Shown: positions 40,836 to 48,801 of the stretch, piece by piece
How positions within the stretch are numbered: position 1 is the first letter of the stretch
How the letters are laid out: each line of letters starts with the position of its first letter
Assembly: GCF_001625365.1 (NCBI RefSeq)
Contig: NZ_LJJF01000001.1
Coordinates: 6,869,501-6,933,500, forward strand
Reading direction: 5' to 3'
DNA from: Streptomyces sp. MJM8645
GTDB taxonomy: Bacteria; Actinomycetota; Actinomycetes; Streptomycetales; Streptomycetaceae
DNA length: 64,000 nucleotides
The notes under the pieces: generated by a model
Told to the model about the DNA's origin: nothing
The model's input: only the letters and a program-made list of their open reading frames with translations
Databases searched by the model: none
Position numbers and translations under genes: made by a program

Positions 40836-42715
40836 GCCGGGCAGGGGGGATCCTGCGCCGCCCGCTGGCGGCGCTCGTCGCGGCCACGGCCGTGCTCGGA
40901 CTCTCGGTGGCGCCCGCCGCGGCCGCCCCGGCCGCCGAGCCGCACCTCCAGTCGCGCTACGTCACGATGCCCGACGGCGTCCGCCTCGCCGTCGACGTCT
41001 GGCTGCCCGAGGGCACCACGGCCGGCGCGAACCTGCCCACCGTCCTGGTCACCCAGCGCTACTGGCGGGCCCGGGTCTACCCCGGCGCGCCCGGCAACGG
41101 CGGCCGCAGCAGCGACGCCGACGGCTGGAACGCCCACGGCTACGCCTACGTGGTCGCCGACCTGCGCGGCACCGGCGCCTCCTTCGGCACCCTGAGCTCC
41201 GAACTCGGCGCCGACACCGTCGCCGACAGCGGCCCGCTCAGCGACTGGATCGCCGCCCAGCCCTGGTCCAACGGCCGGGTCGGCACCACCGGCGTCTCCT
41301 ACGGCGGCGACACCGCGATGCTCGCCACCGCCCTCGGCAACCACCACATCACTGCCGCCGCCCCGGTCTCCTACGACTTCGACCCGTACGAGGACCTGGT
41401 ACGCCCCGGCGGCCTGCTCATCGAGCCCCGGATCGCCCCGTACGCGCTGCTGCTGCGCATCCTCGACCAGGCCGGCGGCACCACCTGCGACACCGACGAG
41501 CAGACCCGGCAGGTCTGCGCGGCCACCGGCCTGACCGGCGCCGTGCCCCGGCCGGTCGACGGCCCGGACGGACCGGCCCTGCTCGCCGCCGCGCGCGCCG
41601 AGCACGCGGGCAACGCCAACCTGGTCGACATGGCCGAGGCCGGCGTCTACCGCGACTACCAGGACGGCCCGAAGAGCTGGACGGTCGGCAGCGTCGGCGA
41701 GAAGGCCGACGCCGTCGAGGCCGGCGGCGTCCCCGTGCTCACCGACGCCGGCTGGCTCGACGCGGGCACCGCCAACGGCGTGCTCTCCCAGTTCACCGGC
41801 CTGTCCAACACCCAGGACGCCTGGATCGGCCCGTGGAGCCACGGCCAGGGCTACCTCGCCGACCCCTTCCAGCCCGCCCGCCACCTCACCGACCAGGAAC
41901 GCGCCCAGATCGCCCAGCGGACGTTCGACTTCTTCGACCGCTACGTACGGGCCGACGGCCGCCCCGACGGCACCCGGCAACTGCACTACTACACCTTCAA
42001 CGAGGGCGTCTGGCGCACCACCACCCGCTGGCCGCTGCCCGGCACCCGCCCGCAGCGGCTCTACCTCGGCGAGGACACCACGCTCAGCCGCCGGCGGCCC
42101 GAGCCGGACGACCGCCCCGGCGCCGACCTGCTGCGCCTCGACCCCACCGCCGGCACCGGCCCACTGGACCGCTGGAACACCAACCTCACCGGCAACCAGG
42201 TCAGTTACCCCGACCGGGCCGCCGTGGACGCCGAACTCCTCAGCTACACCACCCCGCCGCTGACCGGCGACACCCGGGTGACCGGCAACGGCCGCGTCAC
42301 GCTCGACGTCACCGGCCTCGACGGCACCGCCCAGGGCGCCCTGCACGTCTACCTGGAGGACGTCGCCCCCGACGGCCGGGTCACCTACCTGACCGAGGGC
42401 CAACTCGCCCTCGCCGACCGGGCCGTGGCCGACCGGGACGACAACCCCGACTGGCGCCGGCTGCGCACGCCCCGCAGCTACGCGGCCACCGACGCGGCGC
42501 CCTTCCCGCAGGGCCGGGCCCGGCAGGTCACCATCGACCTGCAACCCGTCGCGGTGCTCTTCCGGGCCGGCGAGCGGATCCGGCTCACCGTCGCCGCCGC
42601 CAACCCGGACTCCTTCCAACTGCTCCCGGCCGACGGCCGGGCGAGCTACCGGATCGGGCACGGCGGAGCCGACCCGTCCTTCCTGGAGCTGCCGGTGGTG
42701 CGCAGCACCCCGTAG
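40832..42715 (+). CDS. Secreted CocE/NonD-family alpha/beta hydrolase
   Basis: 627-residue exported hydrolase. A signal peptide (LRRPLAALVAATAVLGLSVA) ends near APAAAA. The CocE body has YVTMPDGVRLAVDVWLPEG, VTQRYWRAR, VVADLRGTGASFG, the nucleophile elbow RVGTTGVSYGGDTAM (Ser), Asp in VLTDAGWLDAG and His in GPWSHGQGYL; the C-terminal 200 residues form the jelly-roll domain (VTLDVTGLDGTAQGALHVYL). The family includes cocaine esterases and X-Pro dipeptidyl-peptidases. Substrate unknown. GTG start coupled to the cupin gene. Confidence 0.92.
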   Translation: MSRAGGILRRPLAALVAATAVLGLSVAPAAAAPAAEPHLQSRYVTMPDGVRLAVDVWLPEGTTAGANLPTVLVTQRYWRARVYPGAPGNGGRSSDADGWNAHGYAYVVADLRGTGASFGTLSSELGADTVADSGPLSDWIAAQPWSNGRVGTTGVSYGGDTAMLATALGNHHITAAAPVSYDFDPYEDLVRPGGLLIEPRIAPYALLLRILDQAGGTTCDTDEQTRQVCAATGLTGAVPRPVDGPDGPALLAAARAEHAGNANLVDMAEAGVYRDYQDGPKSWTVGSVGEKADAVEAGGVPVLTDAGWLDAGTANGVLSQFTGLSNTQDAWIGPWSHGQGYLADPFQPARHLTDQERAQIAQRTFDFFDRYVRADGRPDGTRQLHYYTFNEGVWRTTTRWPLPGTRPQRLYLGEDTTLSRRRPEPDDRPGADLLRLDPTAGTGPLDRWNTNLTGNQVSYPDRAAVDAELLSYTTPPLTGDTRVTGNGRVTLDVTGLDGTAQGALHVYLEDVAPDGRVTYLTEGQLALADRAVADRDDNPDWRRLRTPRSYAATDAAPFPQGRARQVTIDLQPVAVLFRAGERIRLTVAAANPDSFQLLPADGRASYRIGHGGADPSFLELPVVRSTP

Positions 42716-42740
42716 GCCCGGTCCGGTCGTCGCCGAACGC

Positions 42741-42781
42741 GCCCGGGCCCGGGAGGCCGATGCCGCCTCCCGGGCCCGGGC
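42741..42781. terminator. Strong bidirectional terminator hairpin
   Basis: Perfect 17-bp stem (left arm 42741-42757, right arm 42765-42781) with a 7-base loop, exactly between convergent stops at 42715 and 42785. Confidence 0.85.
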
Positions 42782-42784
42782 TGC

Positions 42785-44002
42785 TCAGTCCCTGACCCCG
42801 GAGAGCGTGAGCGGCAGGTGCCGGGGCCCGCGCAGGACGGGGCTGCGCCGGTACTCGGGCGGGTCCTGGAGCAGCCGGGGGCCGTCCAGGCGGTGGATGA
42901 GCGCGGTGAGCGCGAGCTGCGCCTCGACCCTGGCGAGCGGTGCGCCGAAGCAGCTGTGCACGCCGCTGCCGAAGCCGAGGTGCTGGTTGTCCGGGCGGGT
43001 CGGGTCGAAGCGGTCGGGCTCCTGGAACCGGAGAGGGTCCCGGTTGGCGGCGGCGAGCACCAGGATCAGCGGCGCGCCCTTGGGGACGGTGACCCCGGCG
43101 ACCTCGATGTCGGTGAGCGCGGTGCGCTGCGGCAACAGCTGGACCGGGGGTTCGTAGCGCAGCAGCTCCTCCACCGCGCGCGGCATCAACTCCGGTTTGT
43201 CGCGCAGCAGTTCCAGGCTCTCGGGGTGGCGCAGCAGGGTGAGCGCGCCGTTGGTGATCAGGTTGACGGTCGTCTCGTGCCCGGCGATGAGCAGCAGGAC
43301 CGCGGTGGCCATCAGTTCCGTCTGGGTGAAGCCGCCCGACGGGCCGGGGTCGTTGACGAAGGCGGAGAGCAGGTCGTCGGACGGCTTGCCCCGGCGGCTC
43401 TCGGCGAGTTCGCCGAGGTACAGCCCCATCTCCATCCGGGCCTGCGTGGCCGCCTGCTGGCGCTCGGACGGATCGCTGTCGGGAGTGGGGTCGAAGCCCG
43501 CGATCAGCGTCTCGGACCAGGCGTGGAACCGCGGCTCGTCCTCGCGCGGCACGCCGAGCAGCCGGCAGATGACGGTGACCGGCAGCGGGTAGGCGAAGTC
43601 CTCGACCAGGTCGATCCGGTCGCGGCCCCGGAGGCCGTCGACCAGTTCCCCGGTGATCCGCGCGATCTCGTCGTGCATGGCGTCGACCCGGTCGGGCGCG
43701 TGGGGCGGGCCGAAGGGCCGCATGGCGATGGTGCGCAGCCGTTCGTGCTCGGGGTCGTCCCGGCCGATGAAGGCGACCGGGACGCTGCCCTGCAGCTCGT
43801 CCGGGACGGTGCGGTTGCGGCGGTCCGAGCTGATCCTCGGGTCGTGCAGCAGCGCGGCGACCTCGTGGTAGGTGCCGACCAGGTAGCTGCCGTCGTCCTG
43901 GCGGGCCACGCCGTGGTCGCGGAGCTCGGCGTACAGGGGGTAGGGGTCGGCGCGGTTGGCGTAGTCGGTGATCCGGCGGAACAGGGTGTCGGCGGCGGCC
44001 AT
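42785..44002 (-). CDS. Cytochrome P450
   Basis: 405-residue soluble bacterial P450. The I helix oxygen motif is AGHETT at 240-245, the ExxR pair is Glu279/Arg282 in VEELLR, and the heme loop FGSGVHSCFGAPLAR places the thiolate Cys at 351. PERF-like segment is FQEPDRFDPTRPD. Substrate unknown; CYP families of this type (CYP105/107-like by length and motif style) hydroxylate secondary metabolites or xenobiotics. It is the last gene of a ferredoxin-ferredoxin reductase-P450 series on the minus strand, so a full electron chain is encoded locally. Confidence 0.96.
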   Translation of the reverse strand: MAAADTLFRRITDYANRADPYPLYAELRDHGVARQDDGSYLVGTYHEVAALLHDPRISSDRRNRTVPDELQGSVPVAFIGRDDPEHERLRTIAMRPFGPPHAPDRVDAMHDEIARITGELVDGLRGRDRIDLVEDFAYPLPVTVICRLLGVPREDEPRFHAWSETLIAGFDPTPDSDPSERQQAATQARMEMGLYLGELAESRRGKPSDDLLSAFVNDPGPSGGFTQTELMATAVLLLIAGHETTVNLITNGALTLLRHPESLELLRDKPELMPRAVEELLRYEPPVQLLPQRTALTDIEVAGVTVPKGAPLILVLAAANRDPLRFQEPDRFDPTRPDNQHLGFGSGVHSCFGAPLARVEAQLALTALIHRLDGPRLLQDPPEYRRSPVLRGPRHLPLTLSGVRD

Positions 44003-44019
44003 GCGCGGTGGCTCCTCGG

Positions 44020-44089
44020 GGCGGCGGCGGTGGTGGTGGTGGTCCTCGACGGGCGGCGGCGGTGGTGGTGGTCCTCGACGGGCGGCGGG
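44020..44089. repeat. Imperfect tandem repeat of about 29 bp
   Basis: GGCGGCGGCGGTGGTGGTGG followed by TCCTCGAC recurs twice and begins a third time, between the reductase stop and the P450 start. It holds no coding sense and spaces the two genes by 127 bases. Confidence 0.85.
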
Positions 44090-44129
44090 GCCCGGTGGGC
44101 GTGCGCCCGTCGAGCGGTGGCGGGTGGGC

Positions 44130-45497
44130 TCAGCCGCCCCAGCGCCGCAGGGTCAGCCGCCGGTCGGGCAGGTGGCCGGTGAGGGCGACGGTCGGGCCGT
44201 GCGAGAGCACCTTCGGGTCGGGCACGTCGGAGGGGACCGGGATGCGGGAGGCGGGCGGCTCGACGCCGTCCCAGTCGGGCGGGAACGGCGCGGCGGCCTC
44301 GATCAGCCGCTGGTAGTGCTCCAGCCACTTGGCCCGGTTCACGCTGACGGCGGCCGTGATCCGGCCCCGGTACCCGTAGACCGCGACGAGCCGCCGCTCC
44401 TCGACCGAGCCCTGGGCGAGGACCACGTGGTCGGAGAAGGTGGGCACGCCGACGGACTTGATGTTGAGCCCGAACTGGCTGGACCAGAAGGACGGCACGC
44501 TCAGGTGCGGCCGCCGTTGCGGCCCCGGGCTGACCATGTTGTGCGCCGCCACCTCGGCCTGCGCGACCGCGTTGCCCCAGTGTTCGAGGGAGAGCAGCTG
44601 GTACTCGAAGAGGGGGTGCGGGAAGCGGGCGACGTCGCCCGCGACGAAGACGTCGTCGGTGACGATCCCGTACATGTTGAAGGCGCGGCAGCCCGCGTCG
44701 CAGGCTACCCCGCGCGGACCGGCGGCGAGACCCGACTCGGCCAGCCATTCGGTGTTGCGGACGGCGCCCAGGGCGACCACGGCGACGTCCGCCTCGATCC
44801 GGCTGCCGTCGGAGAGCTCGGCGCCGGTGAGCCGGCCGGCGCGGCCGGTCAGCGCGGAGACGGTCACCCCGCAGCGCAGGTCGACCCCGTGGGCGAGCTG
44901 GACCTTGGCCGCGAGGGCACCGAAGGCCCCGCCGAGGGCCCCGACCAGCGGGGCGGGGCCGCGCTCGGCGACGGTCACCGCCAGGCCGCGCTCCCGGCAG
45001 GCGGAGGCGATCTCGGAGCCGGTGAACCCGGCGCCGATCACCAGCACCCGCTTCGGGCCGGCGTCCAGCCGCTCGGCCAGGCCGGCCGCGTCCTCGGCGG
45101 TGCGCAGGGTGAACACCCCGTCGAGTGCGGCCTGCTCGGCCTTCGGCCAGGGCCTGGCCCGGGTGCCGGTGGCGATCAGCAGCCGGTCGAAGGGCAGCTG
45201 CTCGCCGTTCGCGAGCAGGACCTGCTTGCCGTCCCCGTCCACACCGGTGGCGCGGACGCCGAGCTTCCACTGCGCGTCCACCTCGCGGCGCCGGGGCAGC
45301 GCGGTCTCCTCGGCGCGCACCCGTCCGAGCAGCACCTGCTTGGACAGGGGCGGCCGGTCGTACGGGGGGAGGCGTTCCTCGCCGACCACGGTCAGCTCTC
45401 CGGTGAAGCCCTCGTCCCGTAGCGTCTCGGCGGCGCGCAGACCGGCCAGCGAGGCGCCGACGATGACGATCCGGCCGTTCTTGAGGTCATCGGACAT
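44130..45497 (-). CDS. FAD-dependent ferredoxin reductase
   Basis: 455-residue flavoprotein. The N-terminal FAD Rossmann motif is IVIVGASLAGLRAAETL at about 11-27, then PPYDRPPLSKQVL, LIATGTRARPW, the NADH-binding VLVIGAGFTGSEIASACRERG and the second FAD motif VFVAGDVARFP. A C-terminal region of about 110 residues follows (NIKSVGVPTFSDHVVLAQ). This is the typical rubredoxin/ferredoxin reductase serving P450s. ATG 45497 has AGGAGGAGGA upstream and overlaps the ferredoxin gene by 11 bases. Confidence 0.93.
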   Translation of the reverse strand: MSDDLKNGRIVIVGASLAGLRAAETLRDEGFTGELTVVGEERLPPYDRPPLSKQVLLGRVRAEETALPRRREVDAQWKLGVRATGVDGDGKQVLLANGEQLPFDRLLIATGTRARPWPKAEQAALDGVFTLRTAEDAAGLAERLDAGPKRVLVIGAGFTGSEIASACRERGLAVTVAERGPAPLVGALGGAFGALAAKVQLAHGVDLRCGVTVSALTGRAGRLTGAELSDGSRIEADVAVVALGAVRNTEWLAESGLAAGPRGVACDAGCRAFNMYGIVTDDVFVAGDVARFPHPLFEYQLLSLEHWGNAVAQAEVAAHNMVSPGPQRRPHLSVPSFWSSQFGLNIKSVGVPTFSDHVVLAQGSVEERRLVAVYGYRGRITAAVSVNRAKWLEHYQRLIEAAAPFPPDWDGVEPPASRIPVPSDVPDPKVLSHGPTVALTGHLPDRRLTLRRWGG

Positions 45498-45696
45498 CGG
45501 ACCGGTCCTCCTCCTCGACCAGGATGGCCTGCACCGGGCAGGCCGCGACGGCCCGCCGGACGCGGTCACGCTGGTCCTCGGGGGCCTGCGGGGTGTAGAG
45601 CAGGGCCTCCTCCCCGTGCAGCTCGAACACTCGGGGAGCGAGGAACGCGCACTGCGCGTAGCCCTGGCAGCGGTTGAGGTCGACGACGATCTTCAC
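45487..45696 (-). CDS. [3Fe-4S]-type ferredoxin for the P450
   Basis: 69-residue small ferredoxin with three cluster ligands Cys10, Cys16 and Cys53 (DLNRCQGYAQCAF and VAACPVQAI). Tyr13 sits where [4Fe-4S] proteins have the extra Cys, which fits the 3Fe-4S ferredoxins paired with Streptomyces P450s. First gene of the operon; its 3' end overlaps the reductase start. A promoter is expected in 45697-45831. Confidence 0.95.
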   Translation of the reverse strand: MKIVVDLNRCQGYAQCAFLAPRVFELHGEEALLYTPQAPEDQRDRVRRAVAACPVQAILVEEEDRSDVR

Positions 45697-45831
45697 GGTC
45701 TCTCCTCCCGGGCACGTCTGTGTCCGTCCTACCGCCGCCGGAGCGGCCGCGCGCCCGGTGCTGCTCCGTGGGAGCGGTCGCGGAGAGTGGCCGCCGAGGA
45801 ACGCCGGGGGCCCGGGGACCAGCCCGGCGCG

Positions 45832-46650
45832 CTAGTTCGGCGACTCCAGCCCGAGGGTCCAGCGGTGGGTGGTGTAGCCGCCCATCCGGGTCGGGTGGCG
45901 CTCCACGAGCGTCACGGCCAGGCCGTCGGCCGTGCGGCGCAGCGTGCCGGTGAACCGGTGCAGGTCGTCGCCGGACAGCGGGAGCAGTTCGGCGAGCACG
46001 GTGGCGTCGAGGTCGCGCCCGACGGCGCGCAGCACCCCCGCGTCCAGCACCAGGACGGTGCCGTCGGCCAGCACCACCGGCGCGGGAGCCTGCGGGTCGG
46101 CGAGCAGCGGGCCGCTCTCGATGCCCCCGCCGGGCAGCAGCCGCACCACCCGGCTCCCGGTCGGCCGGCGGCGGTCGGTCTCGACGACGCGCAGGCCGTC
46201 GCCGACCACGTAGTGGCCGTAGCTGCGCCAGGAGTCGACCAGGGTGGCGTCCCGGTCGTAGGCCCAGGTGTCGAAGGTGCCGTAGCCCTCCAGGCCGAGC
46301 ACGAAGCGGCCGTCGCCCAGGGCCGTGCCGCGCTCGCCGCGCAGTTCGGCGACCAGGGCGCCGTCGTCGAGGTCCAGCAGCAGGGCCGGGCCGAGGTGTC
46401 CCCAGGCGGTGTACTCGAAGGAGTCGGTGGTGACCAGCGCCCGGCCGCCGGAGAGGTGGGCCGCGTTCGGGCGCCCCGCGCAGGGGCGGCGCCAGCGGAC
46501 CAGGCCTTCGGCGTCGACACAGCTGATCTCGCCGTTCCGGCCGTACAGCGCCAGGTCGCCGCGGCGGGCCAGCGGCCCCTCCGGGCGCCCCTGGGGCCGC
46601 CCGCCGCTGCGCCGGTGGTGGTTCTGGACGGTGACACGCCAACTCCCCAT
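45832..46650 (-). CDS. Hypothetical beta-propeller-like protein
   Basis: 272-residue soluble protein of repeated short strands: LALYGRNGEISCVDAEGLVR, ALVTTDSFEYTAWGHLGPAL, RFVLGLEGYGTFDTWAYDRD, YVVGDGLRVVETDRRR, TVLVLDAGVLRAVGRDLD. There is no signal peptide (MGSWRVTVQNHHRRS). The pattern of Gly-Asp turns suggests a WD40/PQQ-like propeller. Function unknown. It is divergent from the pyrophosphatase at 46758. The ATG chosen gives a compact gene; upstream in-frame sequence has the composition of non-coding DNA. Confidence 0.7.
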   Translation of the reverse strand: MGSWRVTVQNHHRRSGGRPQGRPEGPLARRGDLALYGRNGEISCVDAEGLVRWRRPCAGRPNAAHLSGGRALVTTDSFEYTAWGHLGPALLLDLDDGALVAELRGERGTALGDGRFVLGLEGYGTFDTWAYDRDATLVDSWRSYGHYVVGDGLRVVETDRRRPTGSRVVRLLPGGGIESGPLLADPQAPAPVVLADGTVLVLDAGVLRAVGRDLDATVLAELLPLSGDDLHRFTGTLRRTADGLAVTLVERHPTRMGGYTTHRWTLGLESPN

Positions 46651-46757
46651 GATCCGGATGCTAACGGACCCCGCCGGGCCGCGGAGGGCGTTTGCGGAGG
46701 GTGCCCGGACGGCCGGGACGGCGGACAATCTCCCCAGACGCAGAGGAGGAGGCCGCG

Positions 46758-47258
46758 GTGGAGTTCGAGGTGTTGATCGAGACCCCGCAGGGGTCGCGGA
46801 ACAAGTACGTGATGGACTTCGCGGCGGGCCGGATCCGCCTCGACCGCACCCTGTTCACCGCCACCCGCTACCCCGTGGACTACGGCTACGTCGAGGGCAC
46901 CCTCGGCGGCGACGCGGAGCCGCTGGACGCGCTGGTGCTCGGCGGCGAACCGGCCGTGCCGGGGTGCGTGATCACCTGCCGGGCGGTCGGCATGTGGGTG
47001 ATGCGGGACGAACGCGGGCCGGACCAGAAGGTGCTGTGCGTCCCCGCCCACGACCCGCGCTACGGCGACCTGCGGGACATCGGCGACCTGCGCGAGTTCG
47101 ACCTGCTGGAGATCACCCATTTCTTCCAGGTCTACAAGGACCTGGAGCGCGGCAAGTCGGTCGAGGGCTCGCACTGGGCGGACCGGGAGGCCGCGTACGC
47201 GCAGATCGCCGAGTCCCGGGCGCGCGCGGCGGGGACGTGCTTCGCCCGGCCGGTGTAG
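46758..47258 (+). CDS. ppa: Family I inorganic pyrophosphatase, variant active site
   Basis: 166-residue pyrophosphatase: VEFEVLIETPQGSRNKY, RTLFTATRYPVDYGYVEGTL, CVPAHDPRYGDLRDIGDL and FQVYKDLERGKSVEG, all family hallmarks. The signature Asp-x-Asp-Pro-x-Asp reads DAEPLD (52-57), so the central metal-ligand Asp is replaced by Glu; the later Asp99 and Asp107 are kept. This could alter metal preference or rate. Streptomyces normally have a canonical housekeeping Ppa, so this may be a second copy (cannot be seen here). GTG 46758 has AGGAGGAGG upstream. Confidence 0.88.
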   Translation: MEFEVLIETPQGSRNKYVMDFAAGRIRLDRTLFTATRYPVDYGYVEGTLGGDAEPLDALVLGGEPAVPGCVITCRAVGMWVMRDERGPDQKVLCVPAHDPRYGDLRDIGDLREFDLLEITHFFQVYKDLERGKSVEGSHWADREAAYAQIAESRARAAGTCFARPV

Positions 47259-47279
47259 CCGGCCCGCCGCGCGGGCCCG

Positions 47280-47354
47280 GGGCTCGGAACCGGGCGTGGC
47301 GCCGGGGCTCGGAACCGGGCGTGGCGCCGGGGCTCAGAACCGGGCGTGGCGCAG
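47280..47354. repeat. Three tandem 25-bp copies at a gene 3' end
   Basis: Units at 47280-47304, 47305-47329 and 47330-47354 differ at one or two bases. The third copy contains the stop codon and last codons of the C15-like gene, so the 3' end of that gene has been duplicated downstream. Confidence 0.9.
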
Positions 47355-48593
47355 GATCTCGCGGACCTGGTCGGCGATGGCGGCCTCGTTCTGCTCGAAC
47401 TCCGGGGCGGTGAGGCGGTCCTGTTGGGCGGGCAGGCCGGTGAGGACGGGGGTGTGCAGGTGGCCGCCGGGGAGGTCGGGGGCGAGGTCGAGGCGCAGGC
47501 GGTTGGAGCGGTAGGCGACCTCGTTGGAGAGGTATCCGCCGCCGCCACCGGCGACGGCTCGGGAGCCGGGGGTGGGGCCGTCCGCGCGGTCGACGGGGTC
47601 GACGCCGCCCTCGGGGATCTCGGTGACGGTGGTGTTGAGGCGGACGGGGTAGGGCTGCTGGACGGCCGTCATGGCGTCGGTGGGCAGGGTGGTGCGGATG
47701 AACTCCGGGCCGTCGTCCAGGCCCGGGGCGGTGACCGGGTGCTGCCGGGTGCCGCCGGAGAGGGTGCCGGTGTTGTCGGTGGCGGGATCGGCGGAGCGGG
47801 CCCGCCCGGCCCAGGCCTCCAGGGTGAACAGGCCCGGGTAGCCCTGGCTGATGCTGGTGATCAGGTCGGCGGCCTGCGGGCCGGGGGCGAGGTGCGGGCC
47901 GAAGGCGCGCTCGACGACGCCGTCGTCGAAGTCGCCGTAGCGGACCGGCAGCAGGACGGCCCGGACTTCGGCCGGGCTGCCGTCGGCGAGGGTGATCCGC
48001 CGCCCGTGCAGTTGCAGGACGGCGGCGCCGGAGGGGTTGGCGCGGCGCGGCTCGGTGTCGAGGCCGTACGGGTCGAAGCCGCTGACGAAGATCCGCCGGA
48101 TGCCGGGGGCGGCGGTGAAGCCGTCGTCGAGGCCTCGGGAGGCGTCCTCGAAGCGGGCCCGCAGGTCGGCCGGGTCGACATCGAACCCGGGTTGCCAGCG
48201 GGCCAGTTGGACGGTCATGGCGAGCCTGGTCCAGTACAGCGGGCGGTCGTCGCGGGCGGGGAGTTCGCCGCTGGGCCGCCGGCCCTGGGCCCGGTCCACC
48301 CCGGCCTGCCAGAGTGCCCGGCCCCAGGCGCCCGCCACCCGCTCCGCCTGCCGGGCGTTCCGGGCGGCGCACAGGGCGGCGGGGAAGCCCCGGAGCAGGT
48401 CGCGCAGGCCGGAGCGTTCGGTGAAGGCGGTCGTCCGCTGGTCCTGGAGCCGGGCCTGTTCGGTGTCCACCGGGGCGGTGGCGACGACCGGGCAGGCCGC
48501 CGGGGCAGCCTGGGCGGCGGCCGGGGTGAGCAGGGCGGCGAGCGTGCCGCTGAGGGCGGCGGCCAGGGTGGCGGCGCGACGAAGGCGTGTCAT
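47334..48593 (-). CDS. Secreted pyroglutamyl-peptidase-like (C15) protein without clear catalytic Cys
   Basis: 419-residue exported protein. A signal peptide (AATLAAALSGTLAALLTPA) is followed by about 140 unassigned helical residues, then a C15-like region: IFVSGFDPYGLDTEPRRANP is a close match to the family start, with LPVRYGDFDDGVVERAF and DLITSISQGYPGLFTLEAW where the nucleophile Cys (family: TAGTYVCN) is expected. No Cys is seen there, so peptidase activity is doubtful. The start ATG has TATTGT 8 bases upstream, leaderless-like. Its 3' end is duplicated in the repeat at 47280. Confidence 0.75.
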   Translation of the reverse strand: MTRLRRAATLAAALSGTLAALLTPAAAQAAPAACPVVATAPVDTEQARLQDQRTTAFTERSGLRDLLRGFPAALCAARNARQAERVAGAWGRALWQAGVDRAQGRRPSGELPARDDRPLYWTRLAMTVQLARWQPGFDVDPADLRARFEDASRGLDDGFTAAPGIRRIFVSGFDPYGLDTEPRRANPSGAAVLQLHGRRITLADGSPAEVRAVLLPVRYGDFDDGVVERAFGPHLAPGPQAADLITSISQGYPGLFTLEAWAGRARSADPATDNTGTLSGGTRQHPVTAPGLDDGPEFIRTTLPTDAMTAVQQPYPVRLNTTVTEIPEGGVDPVDRADGPTPGSRAVAGGGGGYLSNEVAYRSNRLRLDLAPDLPGGHLHTPVLTGLPAQQDRLTAPEFEQNEAAIADQVREILRHARF

Positions 48594-48801
48594 GTCACCT
48601 GACAATAGGTCGGGGGCCGACACCTCGCCAGGGCGCCCCGCCCGAGCGCCCCGGCCGGCAAGACCGCGCCGCGGGCCCGTGGCCTGCTGGAACGTCCCGT
48701 CCAGCACTGACGGGAAGTCGGGAACCGGCGCGAGCTCTACAGCGTTGTCGTGGTCGAACAGTGGAAACAGCGGTCATTCGAACGGTGGCGGAGGAAGTGT
48801 C

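Noticed and set aside
38081..45696. Natural-product gene cluster around the P450
   Set aside because: No PKS, NRPS, terpene synthase or RiPP genes are nearby; MFS, cupin and esterase alone do not support a cluster.
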